A stretch of 64,000 nt of DNA from Microterricola pindariensis (GTDB lineage: Bacteria > Actinomycetota > Actinomycetes > Actinomycetales > Microbacteriaceae), in contig NZ_MPZN01000011.1 of assembly GCF_002936985.1 (NCBI RefSeq), positions 1-64,000 of the forward strand, read 5' to 3'. Position 1 is the stretch's first letter. Every line of letters begins with the position of its first letter. Shown piece after piece: positions 16,236 to 26,130 of the stretch. A program made the translations under genes and the position numbers. Under the pieces are notes generated by a model that did not search any database, had not been told where the DNA came from, and saw only the letters and a list, made by a program, of their open reading frames with translations.

Positions 16236-19187
16236 CTAGGCCAGCCGGTTCTCCCTGGCGTACTTGGCCGCCTGGGTGCGGTTGTTGGCCCCGATCTTGA
16301 CCAGGATGCTGCGCACGTGGTTCGCCGCGGTGTGCTCACTGATGACGAGCGCGCCGGCGATCTGCCGGTTGCTGCGCCCGTCGGCAAGCAGGGCGATCAC
16401 CTCCAGTTCCCGGGCGGTGAGCCCGTCGGGGCGGTGACCCGCGGATGCCGCCTGCTCCCCCGGCCCACCCGGCTGCAGCATCCGCAGCACGCGGACCAGG
16501 CCCGCCGGTCTCGCGATGGCCTCGGCCCGCTCGGCGAGCGCGGCCGCCCGCGGTGAGTGCGGCTCGTATTGCCGCAGGAACCGGGCCGTCGCGGCCAGCG
16601 TGTAGGCCGCGTGCAGCGGGGCGCCGGTGCGCTCGTCGAGGGCGAGGGCCGCTTCAAAGCGGGCGCCGGGGTCGCCGACGGCGCAGAGGGCGTCCAGCTG
16701 CCCCAGGTAGCGGTCGGCGCTGCCGAAGATGGCGACGTAGTAGCCCGACATGACGTTCAGTCCCTCGTACTCGGCGAGCAGCGGGCGCAGCTCGGCCGCC
16801 GCCCGCCGATCCCCCAGCCAGAGCGCCGCCTCCACCATGAAGAGCAGCTGGGCGGGCCACTGGCCGGATGCGCGCGCGCCGGCCGCCCTGCGGGCCGGCG
16901 CCGCCTCCCGCTCGAGCAGCCAGCGCAGCAGTCGCCGGGCCGGCTCCCGCATCTCCAGCTCGCAGTACAGCGCCAACAGGCCGGGCGCCCACCGCGAGGT
17001 CGGCGATTCCTCCCCGGTGACGAGGCCCCGCACGAAGTCGAGCCGCCCGCGCTCGCGGCGCACCATGTAGCTCTGCAGGGCATTGACCCCGAGGCTCAGA
17101 TCGGAGCGGAAGCCCAGTTCCACGCCGGCAAGCTGCGCGCAGAGCGCTGCGGCATCCGTGAGCCGGCCCGCGATGTACATCCGGCCGAAACGGGCGCAGA
17201 CCGCCCAGTACTGCCAGTAGCCGCCCCAATGCCTGGCACAGTCGGCGACGCGCTCCTCGGCGGCGAGCATGCCCTGCCCGTCGCCGAGCACGTAGCCACT
17301 GACACTCAGGAAGTTGGCGCCGGCTCCGAGCGCATCGCTGTGTGGGCGTTGGCCGAGGGCCACCAGCTCGCGGGCCCGCTCCCGGCGGGCGGCGAGGCCC
17401 TGCGGGCGCAGCGACTGCGTGATGCTGGCGCGCAGCACCTGCGGGAGCACGGTCGGGTCGGTGCTACGCCGGGCCAGCGCGATAGCCCGCTCGACCAGCG
17501 CCTCGGCCGCGTCGATGTCGCCGGTGAAGGCGATCGCGCGCGAGAGCGCGCCGAGCGCCTCGATGCGCAGCGGGTCGCCGTCGTCGGGAGGGATGCCGCC
17601 GAGCGCGGCCGTGAGAATGTCGACGGCGCGGTGCCCGGGCAGCCCGGGCTTCCAGCTGGCCTCCTCGAACTCGATCGCCGCGAGCACGCGGGTGCGCGGC
17701 GCGGCCAGCTCGATGACCTGCTCGCAGAGCTCGCGGGCGTGTGCGAAGTCGGTGGCGGCGATCCAGCGCCTGGCGGCCTGCACGCGCAGGCTGTCGCGCT
17801 CGGCGGCATCCGAGGTGCATTCGGCCGCGCGCTCGAACAAGCGCCCGGCATCCTCATGGGCCAGCCGCTGGTCGGCCAGCTCGCTGGCCCGGATCAGGTA
17901 GCTCACGGCCCGGTCGCCGAAGCCCAGGCTGCGCGCCGCCGAGTAATGGTGGGCCAGGCGCTGCACCCGGTGCGGCGCGGCCGGGAACTGCCGTTCCAGG
18001 GTCTGGGCGATGCGCGCGTGCAGGGCAGGCACCCCCGTGGGACCGGCCGCCTCCAGCACGAGCTGCCGGGCGATCGCGTGCACGAAACGGTAGCGCCCGT
18101 CCCGGCCCCGCGGGGCCTCCAGCAGGCCGAGGCTCACCGCCAGCTCGACGGTGCGGAACACGAGCGGCCGGGGCACGGCGGGTGGGGCGGCGCTGACTGC
18201 CAGCAGCTCGCCGAGGTCCGGTTCCAGCCCGAGCACGGCGGCCAGCGCCAGCACGGTGCGCTGCTGCTCGTCGAAGCGGGCCAGCCGCGACTGGAACAGT
18301 TCGCCGATGCTCTGCGGCACCGCGATCGGCTGCCCGGCGGTTCCCGTCTCCGCCTCGACGACGGCCCGCCAGCTCTCGCGCAGCAGGAAGGGATTGCCGC
18401 CGGTGAGCGCGTACAGCGTGCCGGCCGAGTGGCCGAGCCCGGCCGAGGGCTGCGCCAACTGCGCGGCGAGGTAGTCGGCGATCTCGCCCGGGTTCAGCGG
18501 CGCGAGCTCGCGCGTGCGCACGGCGTCGCTGCTCTGCAGCTCGGCCAGCATCCCGCCGAGGGCCTCGGAGCGTTCCAACGGACCGGCCCGCAGCGTGCCG
18601 AGGATCAGCACCCGGGCACCGTCGGCGCGCTCCACGGTGCGGCGCACGAGGTGGGCGAGCAGGCGGATCGCGGTCGGCTCGGCCCAGTGCAGGTCGTCGA
18701 TCGCGATCACGAGGGGGCGGGCGTCGGATGCCGCGCCGAGCAGTTCGACGACGCCGTCGTAGAGGCGCATCTGGCCGACATCCGGGGCCGCGTCCTGTTC
18801 ATCGCGTTCCCTCGCCGGGGAGCGGTCGAACACCTCGCGCAGCAGTCGGACGGTGCCGGTTGCGGCATCCGGCTGCTCGTCGTCCAGCCCGGCGAGCAGC
18901 TGGCGCACCACCTGGTCGAGCGGTTCGAAGGCGGCGCTGAGCTCCTGGATGCAGGCGCCGGAGAGCACCGCCGCGCCGCGCGCGTGCAGCCGTGTGCAGG
19001 CCTCGGCGACAAGCCGAGACTTGCCGGACCCGGCGTCTCCGCTGAGGAAGAGCGCGCCGGCCGAACCCCGGAGCGCGTCCGCCCAGGCCTCGTCGATCCA
19101 GGCGAGCTCCTCGCGCCGGGCGACGAAGAGCGGCTGAGCGGAGCTCGTCCATCTCGGCGGCAGCGGTGGAGAGCGCCACGTGCGCAT
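16236..19187 (-). CDS. Large ATPase LuxR-family regulator (LAL/MalT type)
   Basis: A 983-residue protein. The open frame extends further upstream, but the ATG at 19187 precedes the first conserved segment [17 protein letters not shown]. An AAA/STAND ATPase follows, with Walker [19 protein letters not shown] near residue 50 and Walker [14 protein letters not shown] near residue 170. A long tetratricopeptide-like helical region fills the middle, and the C-terminus is a LuxR helix-turn-helix ([19 protein letters not shown], then [14 protein letters not shown]). Such proteins are ligand-triggered activators. It is divergent from the small secreted protein gene, its most obvious possible target. 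Confidence 0.9.
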   Translation of the reverse strand: MRTWRSPPLPPRWTSSAQPLFVARREELAWIDEAWADALRGSAGALFLSGDAGSGKSRLVAEACTRLHARGAAVLSGACIQELSAAFEPLDQVVRQLLAGLDDEQPDAATGTVRLLREVFDRSPARERDEQDAAPDVGQMRLYDGVVELLGAASDARPLVIAIDDLHWAEPTAIRLLAHLVRRTVERADGARVLILGTLRAGPLERSEALGGMLAELQSSDAVRTRELAPLNPGEIADYLAAQLAQPSAGLGHSAGTLYALTGGNPFLLRESWRAVVEAETGTAGQPIAVPQSIGELFQSRLARFDEQQRTVLALAAVLGLEPDLGELLAVSAAPPAVPRPLVFRTVELAVSLGLLEAPRGRDGRYRFVHAIARQLVLEAAGPTGVPALHARIAQTLERQFPAAPHRVQRLAHHYSAARSLGFGDRAVSYLIRASELADQRLAHEDAGRLFERAAECTSDAAERDSLRVQAARRWIAATDFAHARELCEQVIELAAPRTRVLAAIEFEEASWKPGLPGHRAVDILTAALGGIPPDDGDPLRIEALGALSRAIAFTGDIDAAEALVERAIALARRSTDPTVLPQVLRASITQSLRPQGLAARRERARELVALGQRPHSDALGAGANFLSVSGYVLGDGQGMLAAEERVADCARHWGGYWQYWAVCARFGRMYIAGRLTDAAALCAQLAGVELGFRSDLSLGVNALQSYMVRRERGRLDFVRGLVTGEESPTSRWAPGLLALYCELEMREPARRLLRWLLEREAAPARRAAGARASGQWPAQLLFMVEAALWLGDRRAAAELRPLLAEYEGLNVMSGYYVAIFGSADRYLGQLDALCAVGDPGARFEAALALDERTGAPLHAAYTLAATARFLRQYEPHSPRAAALAERAEAIARPAGLVRVLRMLQPGGPGEQAASAGHRPDGLTARELEVIALLADGRSNRQIAGALVISEHTAANHVRSILVKIGANNRTQAAKYARENRLA

Positions 19188-19353
19188 CCCTCCACGATAC
19201 GCCCGAGCCGGCGCGCCGGCATGGGCGATTTTGACTATGCGGCGGCCCGCCGGGCGCGGACAAGAGGGGCAATCACTGTCATGTGCGGCGGTTGCACGAT
19301 TCCTAGCGTTGGAACTGCTCGACCTCACCAGAAGGCCGTGGAAGAAGGTCATC

Positions 19354-19719
19354 ATGAACATCCGTACCCCGCTGCTGGCCGCGACGACACTCGCCGCGAT
19401 CGCGATCCTGACCGGCTTTGCGCCGGCCGGCGGCCCCGACGACGAGCAGGACACGACGGGCGTGGCCGCGGTGCCGCTGCGCATCACCTCGCTCTGCAGC
19501 GCCCCCGACTACGTACTCGCCCAAGCCCCTGCAGGTCTCTGCGACAGCCTGTCGAACGAACCGCTCCCGGCCGCGAGCGAGCACTACCACCCGCGCTGGG
19601 CGCACGGCAGCCACTCGCCCGGCGTGGAGTCGCTGCGCGCCACCCCGAGCGCGCAGCGCTGCGACGATTCGCCCGGGTCCCCGCTGTACGGCCACCGCGG
19701 CTACCGCATCACCTGCTGA
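19354..19719 (+). CDS. Small secreted protein, 121 aa
   Basis: I do not recognise a family. The protein starts MNIRTPLLAATTLAAIAILT, a clear Sec signal peptide, and the mature part is about 95 residues with four cysteines (SLCSAP, GLCDSL, QRCDDS, ITC at the very end), which could form two disulfides outside the cell. It is His/Tyr/Pro-rich around EHYHPRWAHGSHSPG. It is divergent from the large LuxR-type regulator with 166 bp between them, and a GAAGGTC site precedes the ATG. Confidence 0.6.
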   Translation: MNIRTPLLAATTLAAIAILTGFAPAGGPDDEQDTTGVAAVPLRITSLCSAPDYVLAQAPAGLCDSLSNEPLPAASEHYHPRWAHGSHSPGVESLRATPSAQRCDDSPGSPLYGHRGYRITC

Positions 19720-19750
19720 GCACCCGGCGCTTTCCCAGCTGGGCGATGGT

Positions 19751-19785
19751 CGGATGCCGCAGAGTAGTAGTCCCTGCGGCATCCG
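19751..19785 (+). terminator. Hairpin between the small secreted protein and protease genes
   Basis: A perfect 12-bp stem (CGGATGCCGCAG, 19751-19762, with its complement at 19774-19785) and an 11-nt loop, followed by GCCGTCCGTTCTTT. It is likely a terminator for the secreted protein gene. Confidence 0.6.
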
Positions 19786-19812
19786 GCCGTCCGTTCTTTA
19801 AAAGGAGACCGC

Positions 19813-20985
19813 GTGACGAGCTCGCTCATCCTCGACATCGTGGTGGGCCTGATTCTGCTCGGCGCCGCGCTCTCCGGCTGGCGCGCCGGCCTGTTCCGCA
19901 GCGCGTTCGGCGCGCTCGGGTTGATCGCCGGCGGCGTCGCCGCCTACCTGCTGCTGCCGCAGATCTCGGCGTGGGCCCCCGCACCCGAGTGGCGCGCGGC
20001 GATCGTGATCGGTAGCGGCATCCTGCTGTTGATCGTGGGCAACGCGCTCGGCTCGCTCGTCGGCGGCCTGCTTGGCCGCGGCATGAAGGTCATCAAGTTG
20101 AGCGTGCTCGACCGCATTGCCGGATTCGCGCTCAGCCTCGTCGCCACCGCCCTCGTGCTCGGCACGGTGGCGGGCGGCGTCGCCAGCATGGGCGTTCCGC
20201 CCGTCACGCAGGCCATCGCCGGCAGCGCGACCCTCGGTTCCATCGACCGGATGACGCCCGACCCGGTGCGCTCCTTCCTCGCCGGCGTGCGCACCTCCGC
20301 CATGAACGACGCGCTGCCCTGGGTGATCGACACGATCGCGCCGCCGGAGAACCTGCCGACCGCCGCAGATGTCGACGCCGGCTCGCCCGCGTTGACCGCC
20401 GCCGCGGCATCCGTCGTGCGCATCACCGGCACCGCCCCCGCCTGCGGAATCAGCCTGGTCGGCAGCGGCTTCGTCGTGTCGGATGACCGTGTCGTCACCA
20501 ACGCGCACGTCGTTGCCGGTGTGGAGGAGGCCGTGATCGAGGCGCCCGGCGAGCAGCCGAAGACCGCCCGCGTCGTCTACTACGACGCCGCGACCGACCT
20601 GGCCGTGCTCGCCGCCGACGGGCTGGATGCCGCCCCGCTCGACCTCGGCAGTGCGCTGTCGCGGGGAGCCGGCACGGCTGTGCAGGGCTATCCGCTCGGC
20701 GGGCCGTTCCGCTCGCAGGCCGCGACCGTCGCCGAGGTGACGAGCATCCCGCGCACCGACGGCAGCTTCGGCCGCGAGGTGTACGCCCTGTCGGTCGAGA
20801 TCCAGCAGGGCAACTCGGGCGGGCCGCTGCTCGACCAGAGCGGCGACGTGGTCGGCGTCGTCTTCGCGAAGTCCGCCGTCGTCGGCGACATCGCCTACGC
20901 GCTGACCCTCAGCGAGCTGGCCCCGGTGGCCGCAGCTGCGCCCGGCCTGGCCGAGCCGGTGTCGTCCGGCGTGTGCGTCGGCTAG
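19813..20985 (+). CDS. MarP-like membrane-anchored trypsin-fold serine protease
   Basis: A 390-residue protein. Residues 1-160 hold four hydrophobic segments of the CvpA type (ILDIVVGLILLGAALSGWRA near the start). Residues about 195-390 are a trypsin-like protease with the triad in DDRVVTNAHVVAG (His), YYDAATDLAVLAADG (Asp) and VEIQQGNSGGPLLDQ (Ser). This is the architecture of mycobacterial MarP (Rv3671c), an outward-facing protease tied to acid and oxidative stress survival. The same role here is an inference. It has an AAAAGGAGA ribosome binding site. Confidence 0.9.
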   Translation: MTSSLILDIVVGLILLGAALSGWRAGLFRSAFGALGLIAGGVAAYLLLPQISAWAPAPEWRAAIVIGSGILLLIVGNALGSLVGGLLGRGMKVIKLSVLDRIAGFALSLVATALVLGTVAGGVASMGVPPVTQAIAGSATLGSIDRMTPDPVRSFLAGVRTSAMNDALPWVIDTIAPPENLPTAADVDAGSPALTAAAASVVRITGTAPACGISLVGSGFVVSDDRVVTNAHVVAGVEEAVIEAPGEQPKTARVVYYDAATDLAVLAADGLDAAPLDLGSALSRGAGTAVQGYPLGGPFRSQAATVAEVTSIPRTDGSFGREVYALSVEIQQGNSGGPLLDQSGDVVGVVFAKSAVVGDIAYALTLSELAPVAAAAPGLAEPVSSGVCVG

Positions 20986-20998
20986 GCGCCTGCGTCAG

Positions 20999-21535
20999 CT
21001 AGGCGCCTGAGCCCATCAGGGCAGCCGCCAGAACCGTTATCTGGCGGATCAGGCCGAGAATCCCCAGGATGAGCGCGGCGATGGAGAAGCCGAGACCCGT
21101 CTGCTTCGTGACTCCCTGCCCCTCCAGCGCCCGCGCGCGCACCAGGCCCATCGACCCGAAGATGATCCCGAGAACGCTCGGAATCGCCAGCGGATTGAAG
21201 ATCAGCCCGAAGAGTGCGAGCGCCAGTCCGGCATAGCCGAAGCCGTTGTTTCGGCGGACCGCGCGATCGGCTTCCGTGCGGCTGAGCTTCGCGGGCGGGT
21301 AGACGATCGTCTGCTCACGCAGGGTGCCGGGAGCCGTCGCGTAGCTCGCCGGCATCGACGAGTACTGGGGAAACTGCTGCGGCGCCGGAACGGCTGGCGC
21401 CAGGGGCGCCGCGGGCGCTGTGGGCGCCGCGAGCGCTCCTGGCTTCGCATACTCTGTCCAGCCCAGGCCGTCCCACCAGCGCAGGGCCGTGGCATCGGCC
21501 GGGTCCGGGTACCAACCCGCAGTCGGTGTCTCCAT
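20999..21535 (-). CDS. DUF2510 plus DUF4190-like membrane protein
   Basis: A 178-residue protein. Residues 5-30 are a DUF2510 motif (AGWYPDPADATALRWWDG, then WTEYA), a short domain common in actinobacterial membrane proteins. A Pro/Ala-rich linker follows, and residues about 95-175 contain two hydrophobic segments (GFGYAGLALALFGLIFNPLA; GLGFSIAALILGILGLI) of the DUF4190 kind. The frame is open much further upstream, but the ATG at 21535 is where the DUF2510 domain starts. It ends convergently 13 nt from the protease stop. Function unknown. Confidence 0.8.
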   Translation of the reverse strand: METPTAGWYPDPADATALRWWDGLGWTEYAKPGALAAPTAPAAPLAPAVPAPQQFPQYSSMPASYATAPGTLREQTIVYPPAKLSRTEADRAVRRNNGFGYAGLALALFGLIFNPLAIPSVLGIIFGSMGLVRARALEGQGVTKQTGLGFSIAALILGILGLIRQITVLAAALMGSGA

Positions 21536-21726
21536 GATGGTCCCCCTGCTCGTGCGCGACTGGCACGCGATCGACGTCGTTGTCGTGCTCCCCGGCCCCT
21601 GCCCCGCCGGAATGCCCTCAGTCTGCCGCACGCCTCGAGCTTTCCCGGCAGCCCGCGCACCCCCGTTCGCGGGGCCCTCGGAAACCGTCCGGGACGCTGC
21701 GTTCGTCGGAAGCCCGCGACCGCGTG

Positions 21727-21757
21727 CGCTCGGCCGGAGCCTGCGATCGAAGCCAAC
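21727..21757. repeat. REP-A-like element, degenerate copy
   Basis: CGGAGCCTGCGATCGAAGCCAAC matches the right part of the repeat GGCTCGAGGGAGCNTGCGACCGAAGCCAAC found at 28443, 28921, 47525, 47810, 60201 and 60431. The left arm has decayed. Confidence 0.45.
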
Positions 21758-21809
21758 CCGGCGTGCTAGCGTGTGGCCACCCATCACCCCTGTGTGGAAG
21801 GACTCCCCC

Positions 21810-22265
21810 GTGACCGCTTCGACAGGACAGCCCGCGTTCACCCTCGACCCGGCCGACGACGTGCAGGCCCGGGCCCTCGCCCGACTGCAGAGCGAGCAGA
21901 TCGCGTGGTTCACCAGCATCCGCGACACCGGGTTCCCGCACGCGGTGCCGGTGTGGTTCCTCTGGTGGGAGGGCGAGCTGCTGGTGCTCAGCGAGCCGCA
22001 CGCGGTCAAGGTGCGCAACGTCCGCGGCAACGAGAAGGTGCTCGCGCACCTGGAGGCCGGCCGCGGCGGCGAACACCTCACCGTGCTGGCGGGCACCGCC
22101 GCCGTATCACCCGAGCCCACCAGCGCCTGGGTCGACCGCATCGGCGCGGAGTACGCGGCGAAGTACAGCCGCGGCCTGGCCGGCCTGAGCCTCGACATGT
22201 CGGGCATGGCCGCGCAGTACAGCGCCGTCATCCGGATGACGCCGACCAAACTCACGGCGTGGTAG
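21810..22265 (+). CDS. PPOX-class (pyridoxamine phosphate oxidase-like, probably F420-dependent) protein
   Basis: A 151-residue split-barrel flavin/F420-binding protein, GTG start with GGAAGGAC upstream. It has the usual IAWFTSIRDTGFPHAVPVWF strand pair, then KVRNVRGNEKVLAHLEAG and a C-terminal SAVIRMTPTKLTAW. Short PPOX proteins of this pattern in actinobacteria (related to the Rv3369 group) bind F420 and reduce small molecules. Cofactor and substrate are not shown directly by the sequence. Confidence 0.8.
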   Translation: MTASTGQPAFTLDPADDVQARALARLQSEQIAWFTSIRDTGFPHAVPVWFLWWEGELLVLSEPHAVKVRNVRGNEKVLAHLEAGRGGEHLTVLAGTAAVSPEPTSAWVDRIGAEYAAKYSRGLAGLSLDMSGMAAQYSAVIRMTPTKLTAW

Positions 22266-22408
22266 CCGCAGTCGGCCGCCGCCGGGGCCGCGGGCGCCCC
22301 CGAACTCACAGCCGGGGCACAGCCTTGCGGGAACACCGCCGCCGCGGCATCCGTTCTCTACTGTGACGTCGCGGCCAGCGGCGCCGACTCACCACCAGGA
22401 GGAACACA

Positions 22409-22894
22409 GTGTCCACCGAGTACCGCAAGACACCAGAGTCGCTCGCCCATCTCACCCACGCGCAGCACTTGGTGACGCAGAAGGACGGCACAGAGCCCGC
22501 CTTCCACAACGCGTATTGGAACAACCACGATCCCGGCATCTACGTTGATGTCGTCTCCGGGCAGCCGCTGTTCTCGTCCACCGACAAGTACGACAGCGGC
22601 ACCGGCTGGCCGAGCTTCACCCGGCCGATCGAGCCGGCCGCGGTGACCACGAAGACCGACCGCGCCCTGTTCATGAAGCGCACCGAGGTGCGCTCCAGCA
22701 GCGCCGACAGCCACCTCGGGCACGTGTTCGATGACGGCCCGGCGGATGCCGGCGGCCTCCGCTACTGCATGAACTCCGCGGCGCTGCGTTTCGTGCCCGT
22801 CGCCGAGCTCGAGCAGCAGGGGTACGGTGAATACCGCGGCCTGTTCGATCCATCCGCACCATCCACAGATTCACAGAGCAAGGAGCAGTCATGA
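22409..22894 (+). CDS. msrB: Peptide-methionine (R)-S-oxide reductase MsrB
   Basis: A 161-residue protein with a GTG start after AGGAGGAAC. Family markers are [39 protein letters not shown] and [11 protein letters not shown], whose Cys is catalytic. The zinc-binding CxxC pairs of some MsrB are absent (this copy lacks the first pair). It reduces methionine-R-sulfoxide in oxidised proteins. It overlaps msrA by 4 nt (ATGA), so the two stereospecific repair enzymes are made together. Confidence 0.95.
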   Translation: MSTEYRKTPESLAHLTHAQHLVTQKDGTEPAFHNAYWNNHDPGIYVDVVSGQPLFSSTDKYDSGTGWPSFTRPIEPAAVTTKTDRALFMKRTEVRSSSADSHLGHVFDDGPADAGGLRYCMNSAALRFVPVAELEQQGYGEYRGLFDPSAPSTDSQSKEQS

Positions 22895-23412
22895 CCGCCG
22901 CAACCGAAACCGCCATCCTCGCCGGCGGCTGCTTCTGGGGAATGCAGGACCTGATCCGCAAGCGCCCCGGCGTCATCTCCACCCGGGTCGGCTACAGCGG
23001 CGGCGACGTGCCGAACGCCACCTACCGCAACCACGGCACTCACGCCGAGGCGATCGAGATCGTCTTCGACCCGAGCGTGACCAGCTACCGCGAGATGCTC
23101 GAGTTCTTCTTCCAGGTGCACGACCCGACAACGCCCAACCGGCAGGGCAACGACCGCGGCACCAGCTACCGCTCCGCGATCTTCACCCTCTCCCCCGAGC
23201 AGGAGGCCATCGCCCACGACACCACTGCCGATGTCGAGGCCTCCGGCCTCTGGCCGGGCAAGGTCGTCACCACCGTGTCGCCGGCCGGCCCGTTCTGGGA
23301 GGCGGAGGAGGAGCACCAGGACTACCTGGAGAAGTACCCCAACGGCTACACCTGCCACTTCGTGCGCCCCGGCTGGGTGCTGCCGAAGCGGGACGCCGCG
23401 GCGTCCGTCTAA
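22891..23412 (+). CDS. msrA: Peptide-methionine (S)-S-oxide reductase MsrA
   Basis: A 173-residue protein. The catalytic motif GGCFWGMQD is at residues about 11-19, followed by the family segment [20 protein letters not shown] and [20 protein letters not shown]. It reduces methionine-S-sulfoxide. It is the second gene of the msrB-msrA pair; no further gene follows on this strand. Confidence 0.95.
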   Translation: MTAATETAILAGGCFWGMQDLIRKRPGVISTRVGYSGGDVPNATYRNHGTHAEAIEIVFDPSVTSYREMLEFFFQVHDPTTPNRQGNDRGTSYRSAIFTLSPEQEAIAHDTTADVEASGLWPGKVVTTVSPAGPFWEAEEEHQDYLEKYPNGYTCHFVRPGWVLPKRDAAASV

Positions 23413-23446
23413 CGACCGGACCGACGCGGATCCCAACCGCGCGTCG

Positions 23447-24142
23447 CTACTGCACGAGCGACGCGCGGTAGCGCGCGTACTTGCGGGCGCCGACCGTGCG
23501 CCAGACGAGGCGCGCGGGCGCCGGCAGGTGCTTGCGCTGCCACTCGGCGCCGCCGTCCGGCTGGGCGGCGAGGATCATGCCGAGCGTCGTGAACATGGCG
23601 CCCTTCGGAGCGGATCTGCGCCCGTGCTCGGCGAGCGCCTCCACCTCGTCTTGCGCGAGCACGTGCTCCATCACGGGAACGACGGTCGTCTCCTCATCGG
23701 GCATGTGCACGGCGAGCGCCGCGTTGACCCCGGTCAGGGCGACGCTGACAGCCGCCGCATCCGCCGCCCGCCCGCTGGCCCGCCAGCGCGGCAGCGCCGC
23801 GTCGAGCGCGCTCAGGTGCACCAGCATCTCGGCGTGCTGCCGCCGCATCCGCTCGACGTACACCGTGCACGCGGGCGCGCGTTCCTCCAGCCGGCCCCAC
23901 AGCAGGGTGTCCTCGCCCTCGTGGTGACCGTGCAGCCCCGTCGAGAGATTCGCCAGGTGCTGCCCGACACGCTCGGCGTGCTCCGCGTCGCCCTCCCGAA
24001 CGCCGCGGATGAGGGCGTCTCCCTCCCCGAACCCGGCCCGGAACATGCGGTGGATCTCGGCCATCCCACTGGCGTCGCAGCTCTTCGCCCCCGCATCGGG
24101 CCGGGGCTGATCGCCGTTCGAGGGGAGCGCGGTGGCAGGCAT
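23447..24142 (-). CDS. Hemerythrin-like domain protein
   Basis: A 231-residue all-helical protein. Iron-ligand-type residues are visible in LHGHHEGEDTLLWGRLEE, RRQHAEMLVHLSAL and VHMPDEETTVVPVMEH. The C-terminal ~60 residues (PDGGAEWQRKHLPAPARLVW) are typical of a widespread actinobacterial hemerythrin subfamily. The expected role is binding of O2, NO or peroxide through a di-iron site. A truncated paralogue of its C-terminal half lies at 44183-44466. Confidence 0.85.
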   Translation of the reverse strand: MPATALPSNGDQPRPDAGAKSCDASGMAEIHRMFRAGFGEGDALIRGVREGDAEHAERVGQHLANLSTGLHGHHEGEDTLLWGRLEERAPACTVYVERMRRQHAEMLVHLSALDAALPRWRASGRAADAAAVSVALTGVNAALAVHMPDEETTVVPVMEHVLAQDEVEALAEHGRRSAPKGAMFTTLGMILAAQPDGGAEWQRKHLPAPARLVWRTVGARKYARYRASLVQ

Positions 24143-24223
24143 GATGGCCTCCGATCGTCGGTGGGCTGGCGATCGGCACTGTACGCCGCGGGGGCGGCCG
24201 CGGCAAGCGATCGGAGCCCCGCA

Positions 24224-24610
24224 TCAGCGCCGCACCCGCACGTGGTCGACGCAGCGCTCCACGACGAGCCCCTCGCGCAGCGGGGCCGCGATCGCCACCA
24301 GCCTGCCAGCTTGTTCCACCGGGTCGAAGTCGCAGCTGCACCCGTTCAACGCCTGCCCGTAGTGTGCGACAGCGAGCGCCAGGACGAGGTCGCCGAAGCC
24401 CACATCATCGAGATCGCGCACCATCGCCGTTGAGGTGACCCCATCGCTGAAACAGCCGCGAAAGGTGATGGCGCAGTCACACGGCCCGTACGGGAACCGG
24501 CGACCGTCTGGGCACGGCTCCACCAGGAAGACGAGCTCGCCCTCGACGCCCTCCATGAGGTCGCTGGGCCGGGACCCCTGCTTCTTGCTCGTTGCCACGA
24601 GCACCTTCAT
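24224..24610 (-). CDS. Conserved hypothetical protein (DUF7715-like), 128 aa
   Basis: The protein begins MKVLVATSKKQGSRPSDLME and has a cysteine-rich middle (LVEPCPDGRRFPYGPCDCAI, then GCSCDFDPVEQAGRLVA). It looks like an actinobacterial family that shares the opening VLVATSxxQG and the CDCAI block, possibly DUF7715. No enzyme motif is recognised; the paired cysteines might bind a metal. Monocistronic by spacing. Confidence 0.65.
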   Translation of the reverse strand: MKVLVATSKKQGSRPSDLMEGVEGELVFLVEPCPDGRRFPYGPCDCAITFRGCFSDGVTSTAMVRDLDDVGFGDLVLALAVAHYGQALNGCSCDFDPVEQAGRLVAIAAPLREGLVVERCVDHVRVRR

Positions 24611-24768
24611 CGTTCTCTCCGCTCCGGCACGAGCGTGTTCGATTGAGTTGCCTGCAGGCTACGCCGGGCCTCCGACACGACTCGGCGCAGCCATGCGCCA
24701 GCACGCAATCACTGCCGGTATCGTGGAAAACACGTGCGCCCGGCATCCGCAGAGAAATGATCAGTCCC

Positions 24769-26130
24769 ATGTCGCAACAGAAGAAGTCGCGCTCCACCGG
24801 CCCGAAGTCACGCCCCTCGCGCCCGGCCAGCCCGAGCGGCCAGGCCCACCGCGGCGCGCGCGAGACGCCGTCGACGGCGGAGGCGCGCCTGCTCGCCCAG
24901 TTCGCCACCTGGTACACCCGGCACCTGACCGAGATCGACGACGCGGAATCGCACGGCTCCCTCGAGTCGATGCACGGCACGCTCGGCGTGCTGATGGAGA
25001 TGACGCGCACCCTCGGGCCGCGGATGACGCTGGCCACGCCGACCGCGCGCACCCTGCACGCGCTCCTCGACTACGTCATCGAGCTCGGCCGCGACGGAAC
25101 CGCGCCTGCCGAGACGGCCCGCGCCGATCTGGACGCGACCGACGAAGACGAGCTCGACCTCCGCGACCGCGTCGAGGCGCTCGTCGAGGTGCTCGAGCAC
25201 TACCTGGACTTCCTCAGCGAGACCCGGAGCTGGCGGGCCTCGGATGCCGATTTCGACGCCGCCTACGACGTGCTCGACGACGCGATCGCCGAGTACACCC
25301 CCGTCGGCGAGATGGTCGGACTGCTGCTGGATGCCCTCGCCGAGGTCGAGCAGGTGCCCCCGGCGCAGCAGCTGCAGGCTCTGGACGCGCTGCCCATCGT
25401 GCGGGGCGTCGACGGCCTGTTGGCGTGGATCGGCCGCGGCCGCCCCATCCTGCGCACGGGGGCGCTGCAGCTTGCCGACATCCAGACCGTGGCCGCCCTG
25501 ATCGGCATCAACGCCGTCGGCCAGCCCGGCGCGGAGAACACCGACCTCGCCCACCACCTCTACGAGATGGCGACGGCCGGAACCCCGGGCGCCTTCGCCC
25601 CCGAGGCCGAACCGCGCCAGGCCGGCTCGATGTGGGACCTCAGCGACCTCAGCGCCTGGTGGGCGGCGCTCGCCCAGTCCGGCATCACCGAGGTCACCGC
25701 CACCACCGTGCGCCCGGGCCCGACGGCCGCGCAGTGGCAGGCGGCGGATGCCACGGAGCGCCTCGCCGCGCGCACCGAGCTGATCGACAACTACGTGCAG
25801 GAGTGGCTCGACAGCGAGGCAGAGAACGAGGCGCCGACGACCGCCCAGACGCTCACGCGGATCATCGCCGTGCTCGCCGGCGCCATCTGCCCCGAGGCCC
25901 TGCCGGCGGCCGGCAGCGCGCAGATCGCGGAGCTGGTCGATGCGGAGCTGGACTTCGAGGCCAACGCCACGGCGTCCTTCGCCGCGTCGCTCGTGCTGCA
26001 CCAGCTGAGCCGGGCCGGGGTGTTCGAGGCCCGGAGCGCAGACGACGGCACCGAGCGCCTGCTGGTGCCCGCGGCGCTCCGTCCCGCCCTGGCGGCCGTG
26101 GTCGGCCCGCTCGCCGCGAGCCTGGTCTAG
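24769..26130 (+). CDS. Hypothetical 453-aa helical protein
   Basis: I do not recognise the family. The protein has a basic, Ser/Pro-rich N-terminal 35 residues (KKSRSTGPKSRPSRPASPSG), then an acidic, almost wholly alpha-helical body rich in Leu, Ala, Asp and Glu (DELDLRDRVEALVEVLEHYL, DVLDDAIAEYTPVGEMVGLL). There are no membrane segments and no catalytic motif. An ATG at 24757 (MISPM) is an equally possible start. Its last codons overlap the convergent vsr gene by 4 nt. Confidence 0.65.
   Translation: MSQQKKSRSTGPKSRPSRPASPSGQAHRGARETPSTAEARLLAQFATWYTRHLTEIDDAESHGSLESMHGTLGVLMEMTRTLGPRMTLATPTARTLHALLDYVIELGRDGTAPAETARADLDATDEDELDLRDRVEALVEVLEHYLDFLSETRSWRASDADFDAAYDVLDDAIAEYTPVGEMVGLLLDALAEVEQVPPAQQLQALDALPIVRGVDGLLAWIGRGRPILRTGALQLADIQTVAALIGINAVGQPGAENTDLAHHLYEMATAGTPGAFAPEAEPRQAGSMWDLSDLSAWWAALAQSGITEVTATTVRPGPTAAQWQAADATERLAARTELIDNYVQEWLDSEAENEAPTTAQTLTRIIAVLAGAICPEALPAAGSAQIAELVDAELDFEANATASFAASLVLHQLSRAGVFEARSADDGTERLLVPAALRPALAAVVGPLAASLV

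Noticed and set aside
16557-20015. A 1152-codon plus-strand open frame
   Set aside because: It lies opposite the LuxR-type regulator and across other genes. Its translation is Gly/Arg/Ala/Gln-rich with no domain, a typical shadow of high-GC coding DNA.
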